From: Microbacterium oleivorans NBRC 103075
Lineage (GTDB): Bacteria > Actinomycetota > Actinomycetes > Actinomycetales > Microbacteriaceae
NCBI RefSeq assembly: GCF_001552475.1
Contig: NZ_BCRG01000010.1
Location: forward strand, 1-64,000
Direction of reading: 5' to 3'
DNA length: 64,000 nucleotides
The notes under the pieces were generated by a model. The model was not told the origin of the DNA, made no database searches, and worked only from the letters and a program-made list of their open reading frames with translations. The stretch's first letter is position 1. Each line of letters opens with the position of its first letter. The position numbers were made by a program, and so were the translations under genes. Of the stretch, positions 18,501 to 28,072 are shown piece after piece.

Positions 18501-19898
18501 TCAACCAGGGTGGGTCATCGAGAGGAGGTCGAGCTTCTCATCGAGCTGCTGCTCGGTGAGTTCACCCCGCTCGACGTATCCGAGTTCGATGACCGCGTCC
18601 CGGACGGTGATGCCCTTCGAGACGGAGTACTTCGCGATCTTGGCAGCCGCTTCGTAGCCGATCAGCTTGTTCAGCGGAGTGACGATCGAGGGCGACATGC
18701 CGGCGTAGGCCGCGGCCCGCTCGACGTTCGCCTCGAGGCCCGACACCGTCTTGTCGGCGAGGACCCGCATCGCGTTGGAGAGAAGCCGGATCGACTCGAG
18801 AAGCGCCGTGCCCATGACGGGGATCGCGACGTTGAGCTCGAACGAACCGGATGCCCCGGCCCACGCGACCGTCGCATCGTTGCCGATGACGCGGGCAGCC
18901 ACCATGAGCGTCGCCTCGGGGACGACGGGGTTGACCTTGCCGGGCATGATCGAGGAGCCGGGCTGCAGGTCGGGGATGTGGAGCTCGCCGAGGCCCGTGT
19001 TGGGACCCGAGCCCATCCAGCGGATGTCGTTGTTGATCTTCGTGAGCGAGACGGCGATCGTGCGGAGCGCGCCGGAGGCCTCGACGAGGCCGTCGCGGTT
19101 GGCCTGTGCCTCGAAGTGGTCCTTCGCCTCCGTGATCGGCAGCTCGGTCTCCGCGGCGAGGATCTCGATGACCTTCTGCGGGAACCCGAGCGGCGTGTTG
19201 ATGCCCGTGCCGACGGCCGTGCCGCCGAGCGGCACCTCGCCGACTCGGGGGAGGACGGACTGCACGCGCTCGATGCCGAGGCGCATCTGCCGCGCGTACC
19301 CGCCGAACTCCTGGCCCAGGGTCACGGGAGTGGCGTCCATCAGGTGCGTGCGGCCGCTCTTGACGACGCTCTTCCAGGCATCGGCCTTCTCCTCGAGCGC
19401 CACGGCGAGGTGGTCGAGAGCGGGGATGAGGTCGTCGATGAGGGCCTGCGTCACAGCGATGTGCACGGAGGTGGGGAAGACATCGTTGGAGGACTGCGAC
19501 GCGTTGACGTGATCGTTCGGGTGCACCGTGGCGCCGAGCCGGCGCGTCGCGAGAGTCGCGAGGACCTCGTTCATGTTCATGTTCGACGAGGTGCCCGAAC
19601 CGGTCTGGTAGGTGTCGACCGGGAAGTGCGCGTCGTACGCGCCGGTGACGACCTCGTCGGCCGCCCAGGCGATGGCGTCCGCGATCGCGCCGTCGAGCGT
19701 GCCAAGGTCCTTGTTGGCCAGGGCTGCCGCCTTCTTGATGCGTGCCAGGGCAGCGATCTGCGTCGACTCGAGGCCCGACCCGGAGATGGGGAAGTTCTCC
19801 ACGGCTCGCTGGGTCTGTGCGGCGTAGAGCGCGTCTTTGGGCACTCGCACCTCACCCATCGTGTCGTGCTCGATGCGGTAGTCGGTCTCGTCAGTCAT
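18501..19898 (-). CDS. fumC: Fumarate hydratase, class II
   Basis: A 465-residue, oxygen-stable TCA cycle enzyme that converts fumarate and water to malate; active as a tetramer. It has [13 protein letters not shown], the His-containing [17 protein letters not shown], and the fumarase/lyase signature [15 protein letters not shown] with the catalytic Ser. The C-terminal region is [13 protein letters not shown]. The length is standard. A fumarase in this neighbourhood matches Rv1098c. Confidence 0.98.
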   Translation of the reverse strand: MTDETDYRIEHDTMGEVRVPKDALYAAQTQRAVENFPISGSGLESTQIAALARIKKAAALANKDLGTLDGAIADAIAWAADEVVTGAYDAHFPVDTYQTGSGTSSNMNMNEVLATLATRRLGATVHPNDHVNASQSSNDVFPTSVHIAVTQALIDDLIPALDHLAVALEEKADAWKSVVKSGRTHLMDATPVTLGQEFGGYARQMRLGIERVQSVLPRVGEVPLGGTAVGTGINTPLGFPQKVIEILAAETELPITEAKDHFEAQANRDGLVEASGALRTIAVSLTKINNDIRWMGSGPNTGLGELHIPDLQPGSSIMPGKVNPVVPEATLMVAARVIGNDATVAWAGASGSFELNVAIPVMGTALLESIRLLSNAMRVLADKTVSGLEANVERAAAYAGMSPSIVTPLNKLIGYEAAAKIAKYSVSKGITVRDAVIELGYVERGELTEQQLDEKLDLLSMTHPG

Positions 19899-19947
19899 GG
19901 TCGTTCACGTCCTCGTTTCACGTGTCTGCGGTAGGGGAAGAGAAGTG

Positions 19948-20586
19948 TCAGCCGGCTTCGCCGACGACGACGTCGGGAATCGCGGTGCCGTCGGCGAGAC
20001 GGTAGTTCGCGCCGACCACCGCGAGCCGGCCCTCGGCGACGGCGTCGCTGATGAGCTCGGATGAGTGGAGGATGCCGGCGACGGTGTCGCGCAGGTGTTC
20101 GCGGCCGACTTCTTCCGCGTCGACCGTTGCTGAGGTCGCCCCCGGAGACGCCTGCAAGACGCGTCGGACGGCGGGGACGATTGGAGCGACCTGACGCCAG
20201 ATCCCGGCGGGCAGCGCGGGGGCATCCGGGGCGGTGGAGTCGATCGCGGCGCGCACGGCGCCGCACTCGTCGTGACCGAGGACGACGATGAGGGGGACGC
20301 CCAGGACGGCGACGGCATACTCGAGGCTGCCGGTGACGGAGTCCGAGATCACCTGGCCGGCATTTCGGATGACGAAGAGATCGCCGAGTCCTTCGTCGAA
20401 GATGATCTCGGCCGCCAGGCGGGAGTCGGAGCAACCGAACAGAGCCGCCGTCGGCCGCTGCGAGTGCGCGAGCTCGTGTCGACGCTCGGCGTCCTGGCGG
20501 GGGTGCTCTGGCTCACCGGCGACGAACCGGCGGTTGCCCGCCAGCATCGCGGACCACACATCGGACGGGGACGGGCTTGTGCTCAT
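19948..20586 (-). CDS. Beta-class carbonic anhydrase
   Basis: A 212-residue zinc enzyme interconverting CO2 and bicarbonate in the cytosol. Zinc ligands are Cys52 (GCSDSR, with Asp54 and Arg56), His105 and Cys108 (GHDECGAV). RNAGQVI and SLEYAVAVLGVPLIVVLGH are family motifs. The ATG at 20586 overlaps the upstream DUF4245 stop by four bases and gives the standard length. It is the last gene of a minus-strand run beginning at xseA. Confidence 0.95.
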   Translation of the reverse strand: MSTSPSPSDVWSAMLAGNRRFVAGEPEHPRQDAERRHELAHSQRPTAALFGCSDSRLAAEIIFDEGLGDLFVIRNAGQVISDSVTGSLEYAVAVLGVPLIVVLGHDECGAVRAAIDSTAPDAPALPAGIWRQVAPIVPAVRRVLQASPGATSATVDAEEVGREHLRDTVAGILHSSELISDAVAEGRLAVVGANYRLADGTAIPDVVVGEAG

Positions 20587-21206
20587 CGCGCCTCTTCTCG
20601 CAGGGTACGGATCTGGTCGCCGAGTCCTTCGGCGACCGTCGTGGCGGCCGTGCGCTCGGTCGACTCCGCGAGACCGATGATGACGGTGTCGGAGCCGATC
20701 GTCGTGGCCAGGGCGTAGTCGATCTTCTGGACGTCGGCGGGGAGGTCGTAGACGTCCCATTCGATCCCCGCGATCGTCGTCGTCTTCGTCGGCGCGTATC
20801 CGCCCAACTGGCGGGACACCCAGCCGTCCGGAGCGCTGAAGGCTTGGGTCACCTCGACGAAACCGCGCGGCGGCGCGTAGACCACGCGCCACTCGCCACC
20901 TTCGACGAGCGCAGAGTTGGCGCGCCAGTCGCTCGGCACCTTCGGGACGACCACGCCGTGGCCGGCCGTCGACTCGGCCTCGGCGGCGGAGCCGGCGACG
21001 TCCGCTTCGGGGATGTCGGCGGGGGTGCCACGAGGTACGCCCAGGTAGACCACGGCCATGATGCCGACGCAGACGATGAGAGCGGCGATGAGGTTACGGA
21101 ACGTCTTACTCGAGCGGTAGCGCTGGGATGACGCGGCCTTCCGGGCGGCGGTCTCCTCGGGCGTCTCGGGGCGGCCGAGCTCGGCGACGACGCGGGGTCT
21201 CGCCAT
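20583..21206 (-). CDS. DUF4245 membrane-anchored protein
   Basis: A 207-residue protein with a basic cytoplasmic N-terminus, one transmembrane helix (about 36-56, FRNLIAALIVCVGIMAVVYLGV) and an extracytoplasmic domain (WRVVYAPPRGFVEVTQAF, then GGYAPTKTTTIAGIEWDVYD) typical of DUF4245. Its function is unknown; the position between xseB and fumC is conserved in mycobacteria (Rv1100). The ATG at 21206 overlaps the xseB stop by one base (TGATG), so the longer upstream frame is a shadow. Confidence 0.87.
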   Translation of the reverse strand: MARPRVVAELGRPETPEETAARKAASSQRYRSSKTFRNLIAALIVCVGIMAVVYLGVPRGTPADIPEADVAGSAAEAESTAGHGVVVPKVPSDWRANSALVEGGEWRVVYAPPRGFVEVTQAFSAPDGWVSRQLGGYAPTKTTTIAGIEWDVYDLPADVQKIDYALATTIGSDTVIIGLAESTERTAATTVAEGLGDQIRTLREEAR

Positions 21207-21427
21207 CAGGACACGGTCCCGCCATCGGGGCGCGCTTCGTCGAGTCGACGTTTCGCGCCGAGCAGCCACTCCTCGCAGCGTGCCGCCAGAGCCTCGCCGC
21301 GGGTCCACAGGCTGAGCGACTCCTCGAGGGTGGGAGAGCCCTGTTCGAGCTGCGCGACCACCTGGACGAGCTCATCGCGGGCCTGTTCGAAGGTGAGGGT
21401 CGACACTTCTCCCGCGTCGGTCGTCAT
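21206..21427 (-). CDS. xseB: Exodeoxyribonuclease VII small subunit
   Basis: A 73-residue helical protein that joins XseA to make exonuclease VII, which degrades single-stranded DNA from both ends. FEQARDELVQVVAQLEQGSPTLEESLSLWTRGEALAARCEEWL is the whole-family pattern of two antiparallel helices. The ATG at 21427 is 7 bases after a TAGGAT box (21435-21440, minus strand) that itself overlaps the xseA stop, so xseB may have its own leaderless promoter besides read-through. ATG at 21436 would lie inside the -10 box. Confidence 0.94.
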   Translation of the reverse strand: MTTDAGEVSTLTFEQARDELVQVVAQLEQGSPTLEESLSLWTRGEALAARCEEWLLGAKRRLDEARPDGGTVS

Positions 21428-21437
21428 GGCACCCATC

Positions 21438-22739
21438 CTAGTTCGCGGAGGAGGCGGCATCCGCCCCCGTCTCGGCGATCTCGCCCGCCGAGCGAGCCGC
21501 GAACGAGCCGCGACCCACGGTCACCACGACGTCCGCACCGGCGGGTGCCTGCGCGGCGTCGCGGACGATGCCCCCTCCGGGCAGATGAGCGATCGCGTAC
21601 CCCCGGTCGAGCGTTGCGCCGGGTGACAGGGCCCGAAGGGAGGCCCGGAGCTCCGCCGTCGCGCGGGCTGCGGCATCCCATCGCCGCGCCATCACGTCGC
21701 GACCCCGCGACGACAGTGCGACGACCTCCTGCGCACGACCGGTGAGCATCGATTCCGGGTCTCGGAGGACGGGACGCGACCGCAGCTGCCCGAGCGCCGC
21801 GATGTCGTGCCCGACACGCTGCGTGAGGCGCGTGCGCGCGCGGCTGCGGAGCTGCTGCACGAGCGCCCGTTGCTCGGTCACATCCGGCACGACGCGCTTC
21901 GCCGCGTCAGTCGGAGTCGACGCGCGGAGGTCGGCGACCTCGTCGAGCAGCGGGTGGTCGTTCTCGTGCCCGATGGCCGAGACGACCGGAGTGGATGCCG
22001 CGGCCACCGCGCGGACGAGTCGCTCGTCGCTGAAGCCCAGGAGCGACTGGGGGTCGCCGCCGCCGCGGGCGATGATGATGACGTCCACCTCGGGATCGGC
22101 GTCGAGCGTCGCGAGCGCTGCGAGTGTCTCGGGGACGCAGCGGTCGCCCTGGACCGCCGCGTGGACCGTCCGGAAGCGCACGTGCGGCCAGCGCAGCTCG
22201 GCGTTGCGGTGGACGTCCTTCTCCGCGTCGCTGCGCTCACCCGTGATCAGGCCGATGACGTGGGGGAGGAAGGGAAGAGCCTTCTTCCTCGCCGGATCGA
22301 ACAGGCCTTCTGCGCGGAGCGCGGACCGCAGCCGCTCCAGCCGCTCGAGCTGGTCGCCGAGACCGGTGTGGCGCATCGCAGAAACGGTGAAGCTGAAGTC
22401 GCCCGTCTTGACGAAGTAGTCGGCCTTCACGCAGGCGACGACACGATCGCCGACCTTCAGGTCGCCGGGGGTGCGCTGCAGGGTCGAGGACCACATGCGG
22501 AAAGACAGCAAGCCGTCGCCGGCGGCATCCTTCAAACGTCCGAAGACGTGACCGCCCCGCAGGTTCCAGGCGGTGATCTCACCCTCGACCCAGACGGCCC
22601 CCCACTTCTGGACGAAGTCGCGGATGGTCTCGTTGAGGCGGGAGACCGAGGTCGGGGTGTCGGGAGAGGAGTCCCGCGGATGCACGGCATCCGGCGGAGG
22701 AACAGCGCCGGCCTCGGTCTGGAAAGTCGTCACGGACAC
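21438..22739 (-). CDS. xseA: Exodeoxyribonuclease VII large subunit
   Basis: The catalytic subunit, about 433 residues. An N-terminal OB-fold (about 30-125, [23 protein letters not shown]) binds single-stranded DNA, and the catalytic domain has [36 protein letters not shown] and [27 protein letters not shown], all diagnostic. A coiled coil follows and the C-terminus holds LDRGYAI. The start is uncertain between GTG at 22739 and GTG at 22733. It is divergent from ispH across about 50 bases. Confidence 0.96.
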   Translation of the reverse strand: MSVTTFQTEAGAVPPPDAVHPRDSSPDTPTSVSRLNETIRDFVQKWGAVWVEGEITAWNLRGGHVFGRLKDAAGDGLLSFRMWSSTLQRTPGDLKVGDRVVACVKADYFVKTGDFSFTVSAMRHTGLGDQLERLERLRSALRAEGLFDPARKKALPFLPHVIGLITGERSDAEKDVHRNAELRWPHVRFRTVHAAVQGDRCVPETLAALATLDADPEVDVIIIARGGGDPQSLLGFSDERLVRAVAAASTPVVSAIGHENDHPLLDEVADLRASTPTDAAKRVVPDVTEQRALVQQLRSRARTRLTQRVGHDIAALGQLRSRPVLRDPESMLTGRAQEVVALSSRGRDVMARRWDAAARATAELRASLRALSPGATLDRGYAIAHLPGGGIVRDAAQAPAGADVVVTVGRGSFAARSAGEIAETGADAASSAN

Positions 22740-22779
22740 CCATCTTGGTGCACACGTCCCCCACCCAGCCGGGGGTTCG

Positions 22780-22785
22780 TACAAT
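22780..22785 (+). promoter_or_regulatory. -10 box of a probable leaderless promoter for ispH
   Basis: TACAAT is 6 bases before the GTG at 22792. AAGGA lies between them but is too close to the likely transcription start to act as a normal binding site. Confidence 0.55.
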
Positions 22786-22791
22786 CAAGGA

Positions 22792-23853
22792 GTGACTTCA
22801 CCTGCCGTTTCGCTGCCGATGCCCCGTATCCCGGGTGCACGCGGGCGGCTCGTCGACCTTCCCGTCCAGGGCGCCAAGCGCGTCCTCCTCGCCGCTCCGC
22901 GCGGCTACTGCGCGGGAGTCGACCGCGCGGTCATCGCCGTCGAGAAGGCGCTGGAGCGCTACGGTGCGCCGGTCTACGTCCGCAAGCAGATCGTCCACAA
23001 CATCCACGTCGTGACCGAGCTCGAATCGATGGGCGCGATCTTCGTCGATGAGGTCGACGAGGTTCCCGAGGGTGCGCACGTCGTCTTCAGCGCGCACGGC
23101 GTCTCGCCTGCTGTCGTGAACGCGGCGGCCGATCGCGGACTTCAGGCGATCGACGCGACCTGCCCGCTCGTGACGAAGGTCCACCGCGAAGCGGTGCGTT
23201 TCGCCCGCGACGACTTCGAGATCCTCCTCATCGGGCACGACGGACACGAAGAGGTCGAGGGCACCGCAGGAGAGGCCCCCGACCACGTCACCGTCGTCAA
23301 CTCGCCCGAAGAGGCTGACACGGTCGTCGTCAAGGACCCCGACAAGGTCGTGTGGCTGTCGCAGACGACGCTGTCGGTCGACGAGACGATGGACACCGTC
23401 CGCCGACTCCGCGAGCGCTTCCCGAATCTGCAGGACCCGCCTTCCGACGACATCTGCTACGCGACGCAGAACCGTCAGGTGGCGATCAAGAAGGTGTCGA
23501 AGGATGCCGACCTCGTGATCGTCGTCGGATCGGCGAACTCGTCGAACAGCGTGCGTCTGGTCGAGGTCGCCCTCGAGTACGGCGCGAAGGCCGCCTATCG
23601 CGTGGACTACTCGCACGAGATCAAGCAGGAATGGCTCGACGGTGTCGAGACCGTCGGCGTCACGTCGGGCGCGTCGGTCCCCGAGGTCCTCGTGACCGAA
23701 GTGCTCGAAGATCTCGCCGGTGCCGGATATCGCGACGTCGCCGAGGTGAAGACCGCGGAGGAGGACCTCATGTTCTCACTCCCCAAGGAGCTCCGCCAGG
23801 ACCTCGAAGGTCGCCGCGACGAGCGCGCCCTCGGGGGGCGGAACCGCCCGTGA
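22792..23853 (+). CDS. ispH: 4-hydroxy-3-methylbut-2-enyl diphosphate reductase
   Basis: The last enzyme of the MEP pathway; a [4Fe-4S] protein that makes isopentenyl and dimethylallyl diphosphate. It has 353 residues. The three cluster cysteines are Cys40 ([13 protein letters not shown]), Cys124 ([11 protein letters not shown]) and Cys222 (ICYATQNRQ). Substrate and proton-relay residues are in [22 protein letters not shown] (catalytic Glu) and [12 protein letters not shown]. The GTG is fixed by the TACAAT box. The stop overlaps the next GTG by four bases. Confidence 0.97.
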   Translation: MTSPAVSLPMPRIPGARGRLVDLPVQGAKRVLLAAPRGYCAGVDRAVIAVEKALERYGAPVYVRKQIVHNIHVVTELESMGAIFVDEVDEVPEGAHVVFSAHGVSPAVVNAAADRGLQAIDATCPLVTKVHREAVRFARDDFEILLIGHDGHEEVEGTAGEAPDHVTVVNSPEEADTVVVKDPDKVVWLSQTTLSVDETMDTVRRLRERFPNLQDPPSDDICYATQNRQVAIKKVSKDADLVIVVGSANSSNSVRLVEVALEYGAKAAYRVDYSHEIKQEWLDGVETVGVTSGASVPEVLVTEVLEDLAGAGYRDVAEVKTAEEDLMFSLPKELRQDLEGRRDERALGGRNRP

Positions 23854-24374
23854 GCGACGAACCCCGTCCGCGCCCGCAGTACGGGGAGTACGCGACGCCC
23901 GAGCAGCAGCGCGCGGCGATCCAGCAGCCCGAGGCGGCACCGACGGCATCCGCTGACCCGCCGCACCCGCCGACGGCGCCCGCCACGACCGTCGCAGCGC
24001 GCCCCACGCGGACGGCGGATCGCGTCATCACGCTGGCGTTGCTCATCTACGGGCTGGTCACGGTGATCAGCGCGGTCCCACAGCTGGTCGATTTCAGCGA
24101 GTTCGCGAAGACCTGGATGACGGTGGCCGGCGTCGACGGCGAATTCACCAACACCGCGCAGGGCGCTCTGTGGGGCGGCATCGCCGCCACGGTCTTCGCC
24201 GTCGGATGGCTGATGACCGCCGGATTCGCCTGGTGGTCGCTCGCCCGGGGCCGGCTCAGCTGGTGGATTCCGCTGGTCGGAGCGATCGTGACGTTCGTGA
24301 TCGTCAGCGTCTGCCTCGTCGTGCCCCTCTTCGGCGATGCCGGGCTCATGCGCGGTCTCGCCGTCGTCGGCTGA
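23850..24374 (+). CDS. Small membrane protein (DUF6264-like)
   Basis: A 174-residue protein. A Pro/Ala-rich cytoplasmic N-terminus beginning with [17 protein letters not shown], a motif I associate with the Microbacteriaceae DUF6264 family, is followed by three transmembrane helices (about 60-82, 105-130 and 138-162). No catalytic motif is visible. The GTG overlaps the ispH stop by four bases, so it is translated with ispH; a role in isoprenoid metabolism is not implied by its sequence. Confidence 0.75.
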   Translation: MSDEPRPRPQYGEYATPEQQRAAIQQPEAAPTASADPPHPPTAPATTVAARPTRTADRVITLALLIYGLVTVISAVPQLVDFSEFAKTWMTVAGVDGEFTNTAQGALWGGIAATVFAVGWLMTAGFAWWSLARGRLSWWIPLVGAIVTFVIVSVCLVVPLFGDAGLMRGLAVVG

Positions 24375-24408
24375 CATCAGCCGCACCCGCATTCGCGCAA
24401 GCAGTTGA

Positions 24409-24435
24409 GTGAGAATCCTCTCACCTGGTATTTTT
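24409..24435 (+). terminator. Weak hairpin followed by T-rich stretch
   Basis: GTGAGA-atcc-TCTCAC (24409-24424) followed by CTGGTATTTTT. It may end the ispH transcript, or be an operator for the large peptidase gene 58 bases downstream. The stem has only six pairs. Confidence 0.35.
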
Positions 24436-24481
24436 GAGCTACTGCGGGTGCTTCCTCGCGTGTTCCATTCGGGAGGAAACC

Positions 24482-26800
24482 GTGCACCGCACATCGCCCC
24501 GGAGGCTTGCCTCCTTCGTCGTCGTCACCGCGGCGACCCTCGCGCTGATCCTGTCCGGGCCGAACGCCGCGTCCGCCGCCTCGGTTCGCGCCGCTCCGAC
24601 GTCCCCTGCGCCGACGCCGACAGCCACCCGCACACCGACGCCCACACCGACCCAGACCCCGGTGCGCGCCTTCACGTCGGCGCCCCGGCCGACGATCACG
24701 GGCACTCTGCGGGTGGGAAGCACGGTGACGGCCGTATCCGGCGCATGGGCTCCGACGGCGACGATCCGGTATCAGTGGCGACTCGACGGCGCCGCCGTGT
24801 CGGGCGCGACCTCGCGCACCTTCGCGCTTCCGGCCGGATCGCTCGGCAAGCGGGTCACCGTCACGGTGACCGCGACGCGGGCCGGGTACCGGACGACGAG
24901 CACGACGTCGGCTGCCTCAGTGGCGGTGGCGCGGGGAACGCTCGTGCGTGGGAGTCTCAAGGTCGCGGGCGCGCCCACCGTCGGCTCCACCCTGACCGCC
25001 TCGGCTCCGGGATTCGGGCCCGCGCCGGTCTCCTTCGCGTGGCAGTGGTCGCGCGATGGGAAGGCGATCCCGGGGGCGACGCGCCACACGTATGCCCCCG
25101 TGACCGCCGACCTCGATCGGAAGCTTACCGTTCGTGTCTCGCTGACGAAGCCCGGATACACCGGGGTCGCCCTCACGTCGGCGGCCGTCACCGTCGGCCG
25201 GGCCTTCACCGCTGCGCCGACTCCGACGATCTCGGGGACGGTCTCCGTGGGCTCGACCGTCAAGGTCGCCTCCGCGGCATGGAAGCCGACCCCCGCGACC
25301 CTCACCTATCAGTGGCTGCGCGGGGGCAAGGCGATCGCCGGAGCGACCGGCTCCTCGTACAAGATCGTCGCTGCGGATGCCGGGGTCGCGCTCTCCGTCC
25401 GCGTCCGTGCGGCGAAGGGCGGGTACACCCCGGTGTCCCGCACCAGTGCGGGAGTCGCCGTGCCGCGCGTGCTCACCGTGCCCGGCACCGTGACGATCTC
25501 CGGCACCGGCACAGTGAGGGAGACGCTGACCGCACAACCCGGCGCCTGGGGGCCGGGCACCGTGACGTTCGCCTACCAGTGGCTTCGCGGCGGCTCGCCG
25601 ATCGCCGGTGCGACGGCTCGCACCTATCGTCCGGTCGCGGCGGATGCCGGGAAGGTCGTCTCGGTCCGCATCACGGGCGCGCGTTCCGGCTACACGACGG
25701 TGGTGCGGACCTCGGCGGGGACATCCGTCTTCGCAGCCTTCACCGCCACCCCGACTCCGACGATCAGCGGAACGCTGAAGGCCGGGAGCACCTTGAGCGT
25801 GCAGACGGGCCAGTGGCAGCCGTCCTCGACAGCGCTGCGCGTGCAGTGGCGAGTCGACGGCGGTGCGATCGCCGGTGCGACTGGTCAGGCCTGGCAGGTT
25901 CCGACCTGGGCCGCGGGTCGCTCCGTCACCGTGTCGGTCACGGCCACCAAGAAGGACTACCGGACGGTGACGAAGACATCGGCTGCGAAGAAGGTCTCGT
26001 GGTCGCTCGGCGACACCATCACGCCGGGGACGACGCTTCGCACCGGCGTGCAGCTCACCTCACCGGATGGTCGATACGCGTTCAAGATGCTGGGCGACGG
26101 GAACGTCGCTGTGACCCGCGGCTACGCGCTCGTCCGGACGGCCAAGACGACGGGAACCCTCGACGGGACGCTGGTGTTCACCGGCGACGGCGAGCTCATG
26201 CTGCTGAACGAGAACGACGTCGCGCTGTGGTCGTCGAAGACCGCCGGGCTGGGGGCGACCGCGCTGCGGCTCGGGAACGACGGCATCCTCCGTCTGCTGG
26301 ACGGCGAGGGCAAGGCCGTCTGGACCAGCTTGCGGATGCCGGTGGTCTCCGACGCCACCGCCGCGGGGTCGTCTGTGCCGGGGCGCTATGGCTGGGCCTA
26401 CCCGCTGCGACCCAACGGCTCGTTCACAACGTACGCGGGCCACAGCGGCGACGACATCGCCGCGCCGACGGGCACACCGGTCTACACGATGCGCGGAGGG
26501 ACGGTGTCGCTTCGCGAAGTCTGGATCACGTCGGGGTGCCCGTCCTGGGCCCCGAACAAGTCGAAGCAGAAAGAGGTCGTCGTCACCTCGACGGTCGACG
26601 GCACCAAAATCGTGCAGGTCTACGCCCACCTCAGCGCATTCTCCGTGAAGGCCGGTCAGACGGTCGCCGCCGGTCAGCGCATCGGTGCGGTCGGTTCGAC
26701 GGGCTGCTCGACGGGTCCCCACCTCCACACCGCATTCACGGTCGACGGGGTGAGGTACGCCCTCTATCCGCGGGATGTCCTCGGTACCGCGTCCTACTGA
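24482..26800 (+). CDS. Secreted M23 peptidase with five Ig-like repeats and a lectin-like domain
   Basis: A 772-residue exported cell-wall protein. The signal peptide (1-33) ends near NAASAAS and a Pro/Thr linker runs to about 61. Five tandem repeats of about 88 residues (about 62-505) share YQW-x-DG-x-I-x-GAT, an Ig-like fold common on actinobacterial surface proteins. About 510-625 resembles a bulb-type mannose-binding lectin (LTSPDGRYAFKMLGDGNVAV, LRLGNDGILRLLD). The C-terminal domain (about 640-772) is an M23 LytM-type metallopeptidase with HxxxD His654/Asp658 and HLH His747/His749. It probably cleaves peptidoglycan cross-links. GGAGG precedes the GTG start. Confidence 0.93.
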   Translation: MHRTSPRRLASFVVVTAATLALILSGPNAASAASVRAAPTSPAPTPTATRTPTPTPTQTPVRAFTSAPRPTITGTLRVGSTVTAVSGAWAPTATIRYQWRLDGAAVSGATSRTFALPAGSLGKRVTVTVTATRAGYRTTSTTSAASVAVARGTLVRGSLKVAGAPTVGSTLTASAPGFGPAPVSFAWQWSRDGKAIPGATRHTYAPVTADLDRKLTVRVSLTKPGYTGVALTSAAVTVGRAFTAAPTPTISGTVSVGSTVKVASAAWKPTPATLTYQWLRGGKAIAGATGSSYKIVAADAGVALSVRVRAAKGGYTPVSRTSAGVAVPRVLTVPGTVTISGTGTVRETLTAQPGAWGPGTVTFAYQWLRGGSPIAGATARTYRPVAADAGKVVSVRITGARSGYTTVVRTSAGTSVFAAFTATPTPTISGTLKAGSTLSVQTGQWQPSSTALRVQWRVDGGAIAGATGQAWQVPTWAAGRSVTVSVTATKKDYRTVTKTSAAKKVSWSLGDTITPGTTLRTGVQLTSPDGRYAFKMLGDGNVAVTRGYALVRTAKTTGTLDGTLVFTGDGELMLLNENDVALWSSKTAGLGATALRLGNDGILRLLDGEGKAVWTSLRMPVVSDATAAGSSVPGRYGWAYPLRPNGSFTTYAGHSGDDIAAPTGTPVYTMRGGTVSLREVWITSGCPSWAPNKSKQKEVVVTSTVDGTKIVQVYAHLSAFSVKAGQTVAAGQRIGAVGSTGCSTGPHLHTAFTVDGVRYALYPRDVLGTASY
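24665..25996 (+). repeat. Five tandem Ig-like coding repeats
   Basis: Five consecutive units of about 265 bases inside the peptidase gene encode about 88 residues each, with the recurring pattern T-I-x-GT, W-x-P, YQW or VQW, GAT and GY. They are similar at the protein level but clearly diverged in DNA, so they are old duplications rather than a slippage-prone array. Confidence 0.8.
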
Positions 26801-26803
26801 CAC

Positions 26804-26848
26804 GAACGACGAAGCCCCGGTCCGAAAGGGACCGGGGCTTCGTCGTTC
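26804..26848. terminator. Strong bidirectional terminator
   Basis: A perfect 20-base stem (26804-26823 with 26829-26848) around loop GAAAG, lying between the converging peptidase and aldolase genes. Confidence 0.93.
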
Positions 26849-26857
26849 ACTGGAGGA

Positions 26858-27889
26858 TCAGACGCCGAGCGACTTGCCCGCCGAACCGAGCTGCTGTGTG
26901 GCGGCGACGACGCGCTCGGCCATCGAGGACTCGGCGACCTTGCCCCAGGCGCGGGGGTCGTACTGCTTCTTGTTGCCGACCTCGCCGTCGAGCTTCAGCA
27001 CACCCTCGTAGTTGGCGAACATGAAGCCGGCCACCGAACGGGTGAAGGCGTACTGCGTGTCGGTGTCGATGTTCATCTTGACGACGCCGTTGCTCACCGC
27101 GACCGCGATCTCCTCGTCCGACGAACCGCTGCCACCGTGGAAGACCAGGTCGAGGGGCTTCGCGCCGGTACCGAAGTGCGCGGCGATGCCCTCCTGGATC
27201 TCGCCGAGCAGTTCGGGGCGGAGCTTGACGCCGCCGGGCTTGTACACACCGTGGACGTTGCCGAAGGTCAGAGCGGAGATGTACCGGCCGTTCTCTCCGA
27301 GACCGAGGGCCTCGACGGCCTTCGTGACGTCTGCGACGGTCGTGTAGAGGGCGTCGTTCGAGCCCTCGTGCTGGACGCCGTCCTCTTCGCCGCCGACGAC
27401 ACCGACCTCGATCTCGAGGATCGCGTTGATGTTCTTCATGCGGGGGAGGAGATCCTTGGCGATCTCGATGTTTTCGCCGAGGGGAACAGCCGAACCGTCC
27501 CACATGTGCGACTGGAAGATCGGGTTGCGGCCGGCCTTGACCTCGGCCTCGGACGCCTCGATGAGCGGGAGGACGAAGCCGGGGAGGGCATCCTTCGGGC
27601 AGTGGTCGGTGTGGAGGGCGACCGTGATCGGGTAGTTCTTCGCCACCTCGGTGACGTAGGCGGCGAACGCCAGCGCGCCCGTGGCGCGGCCCTTGACCGT
27701 GTGCCCGGCGAAGTAGTCCGCACCGCCGGTCGTGACCTGGAGGATGCCGTCGGAGCCGGCCTCGGTCAGGCCCTGGAGGACGGCGTTGATGGTCTGCGAG
27801 CTCGAGACGTTGATCGCGGGGTAGGCGAAGCCGCCTGCCTTCGCGCGGTCCAGCATGTCGGCGTACTGGTCGGGTGTGGCGACGGGCAT
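26858..27889 (-). CDS. fba: Class II fructose-bisphosphate aldolase
   Basis: A zinc-dependent glycolytic and gluconeogenic enzyme cleaving fructose 1,6-bisphosphate to dihydroxyacetone phosphate and glyceraldehyde 3-phosphate. It has 343 residues. The zinc and catalytic residues are in VALHTDHCPKDA, EIEVGVVGGEEDGV, GNVHGVYKPG and VFHGGSGSSDEEI, and NIDTDTQYAFTR binds phosphate. AGGAG precedes the ATG. The nearby divergent glpX product acts on the same sugar bisphosphate. Confidence 0.98.
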   Translation of the reverse strand: MPVATPDQYADMLDRAKAGGFAYPAINVSSSQTINAVLQGLTEAGSDGILQVTTGGADYFAGHTVKGRATGALAFAAYVTEVAKNYPITVALHTDHCPKDALPGFVLPLIEASEAEVKAGRNPIFQSHMWDGSAVPLGENIEIAKDLLPRMKNINAILEIEVGVVGGEEDGVQHEGSNDALYTTVADVTKAVEALGLGENGRYISALTFGNVHGVYKPGGVKLRPELLGEIQEGIAAHFGTGAKPLDLVFHGGSGSSDEEIAVAVSNGVVKMNIDTDTQYAFTRSVAGFMFANYEGVLKLDGEVGNKKQYDPRAWGKVAESSMAERVVAATQQLGSAGKSLGV

Positions 27890-28060
27890 GTCAGCTCCTC
27901 GGAGAAGTCAATGATTCCCCGCAACTCTATCGAAGGGATGCCGTCTCCTCCGGTGCCGCCAACGGGAGGGAGATGCGCCGCTCTCTTCCTGAGCGGAAAG
28001 ATTCGGTGTTCCTTCCTCGGATCGACACCGGAAACAGGGAGTGGACGGAGCGGGCCGTCC

Positions 28061-28066
28061 TAGGCT
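28061..28066 (+). promoter_or_regulatory. -10 box of a probable leaderless promoter for glpX
   Basis: TAGGCT lies 6 bases before the ATG at 28073. A GTG at 28067 directly abuts the box and is therefore unlikely to be the start. Confidence 0.55.
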
Positions 28067-28072
28067 GTGCCC

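Noticed and set aside
24409..26557. Frame of 871 codons (24409-27024) overlapping the M23 peptidase
   Set aside because: Arg-rich out-of-frame reading of the repeat region; the other frame has the signal peptide, ribosome binding site and catalytic motifs.
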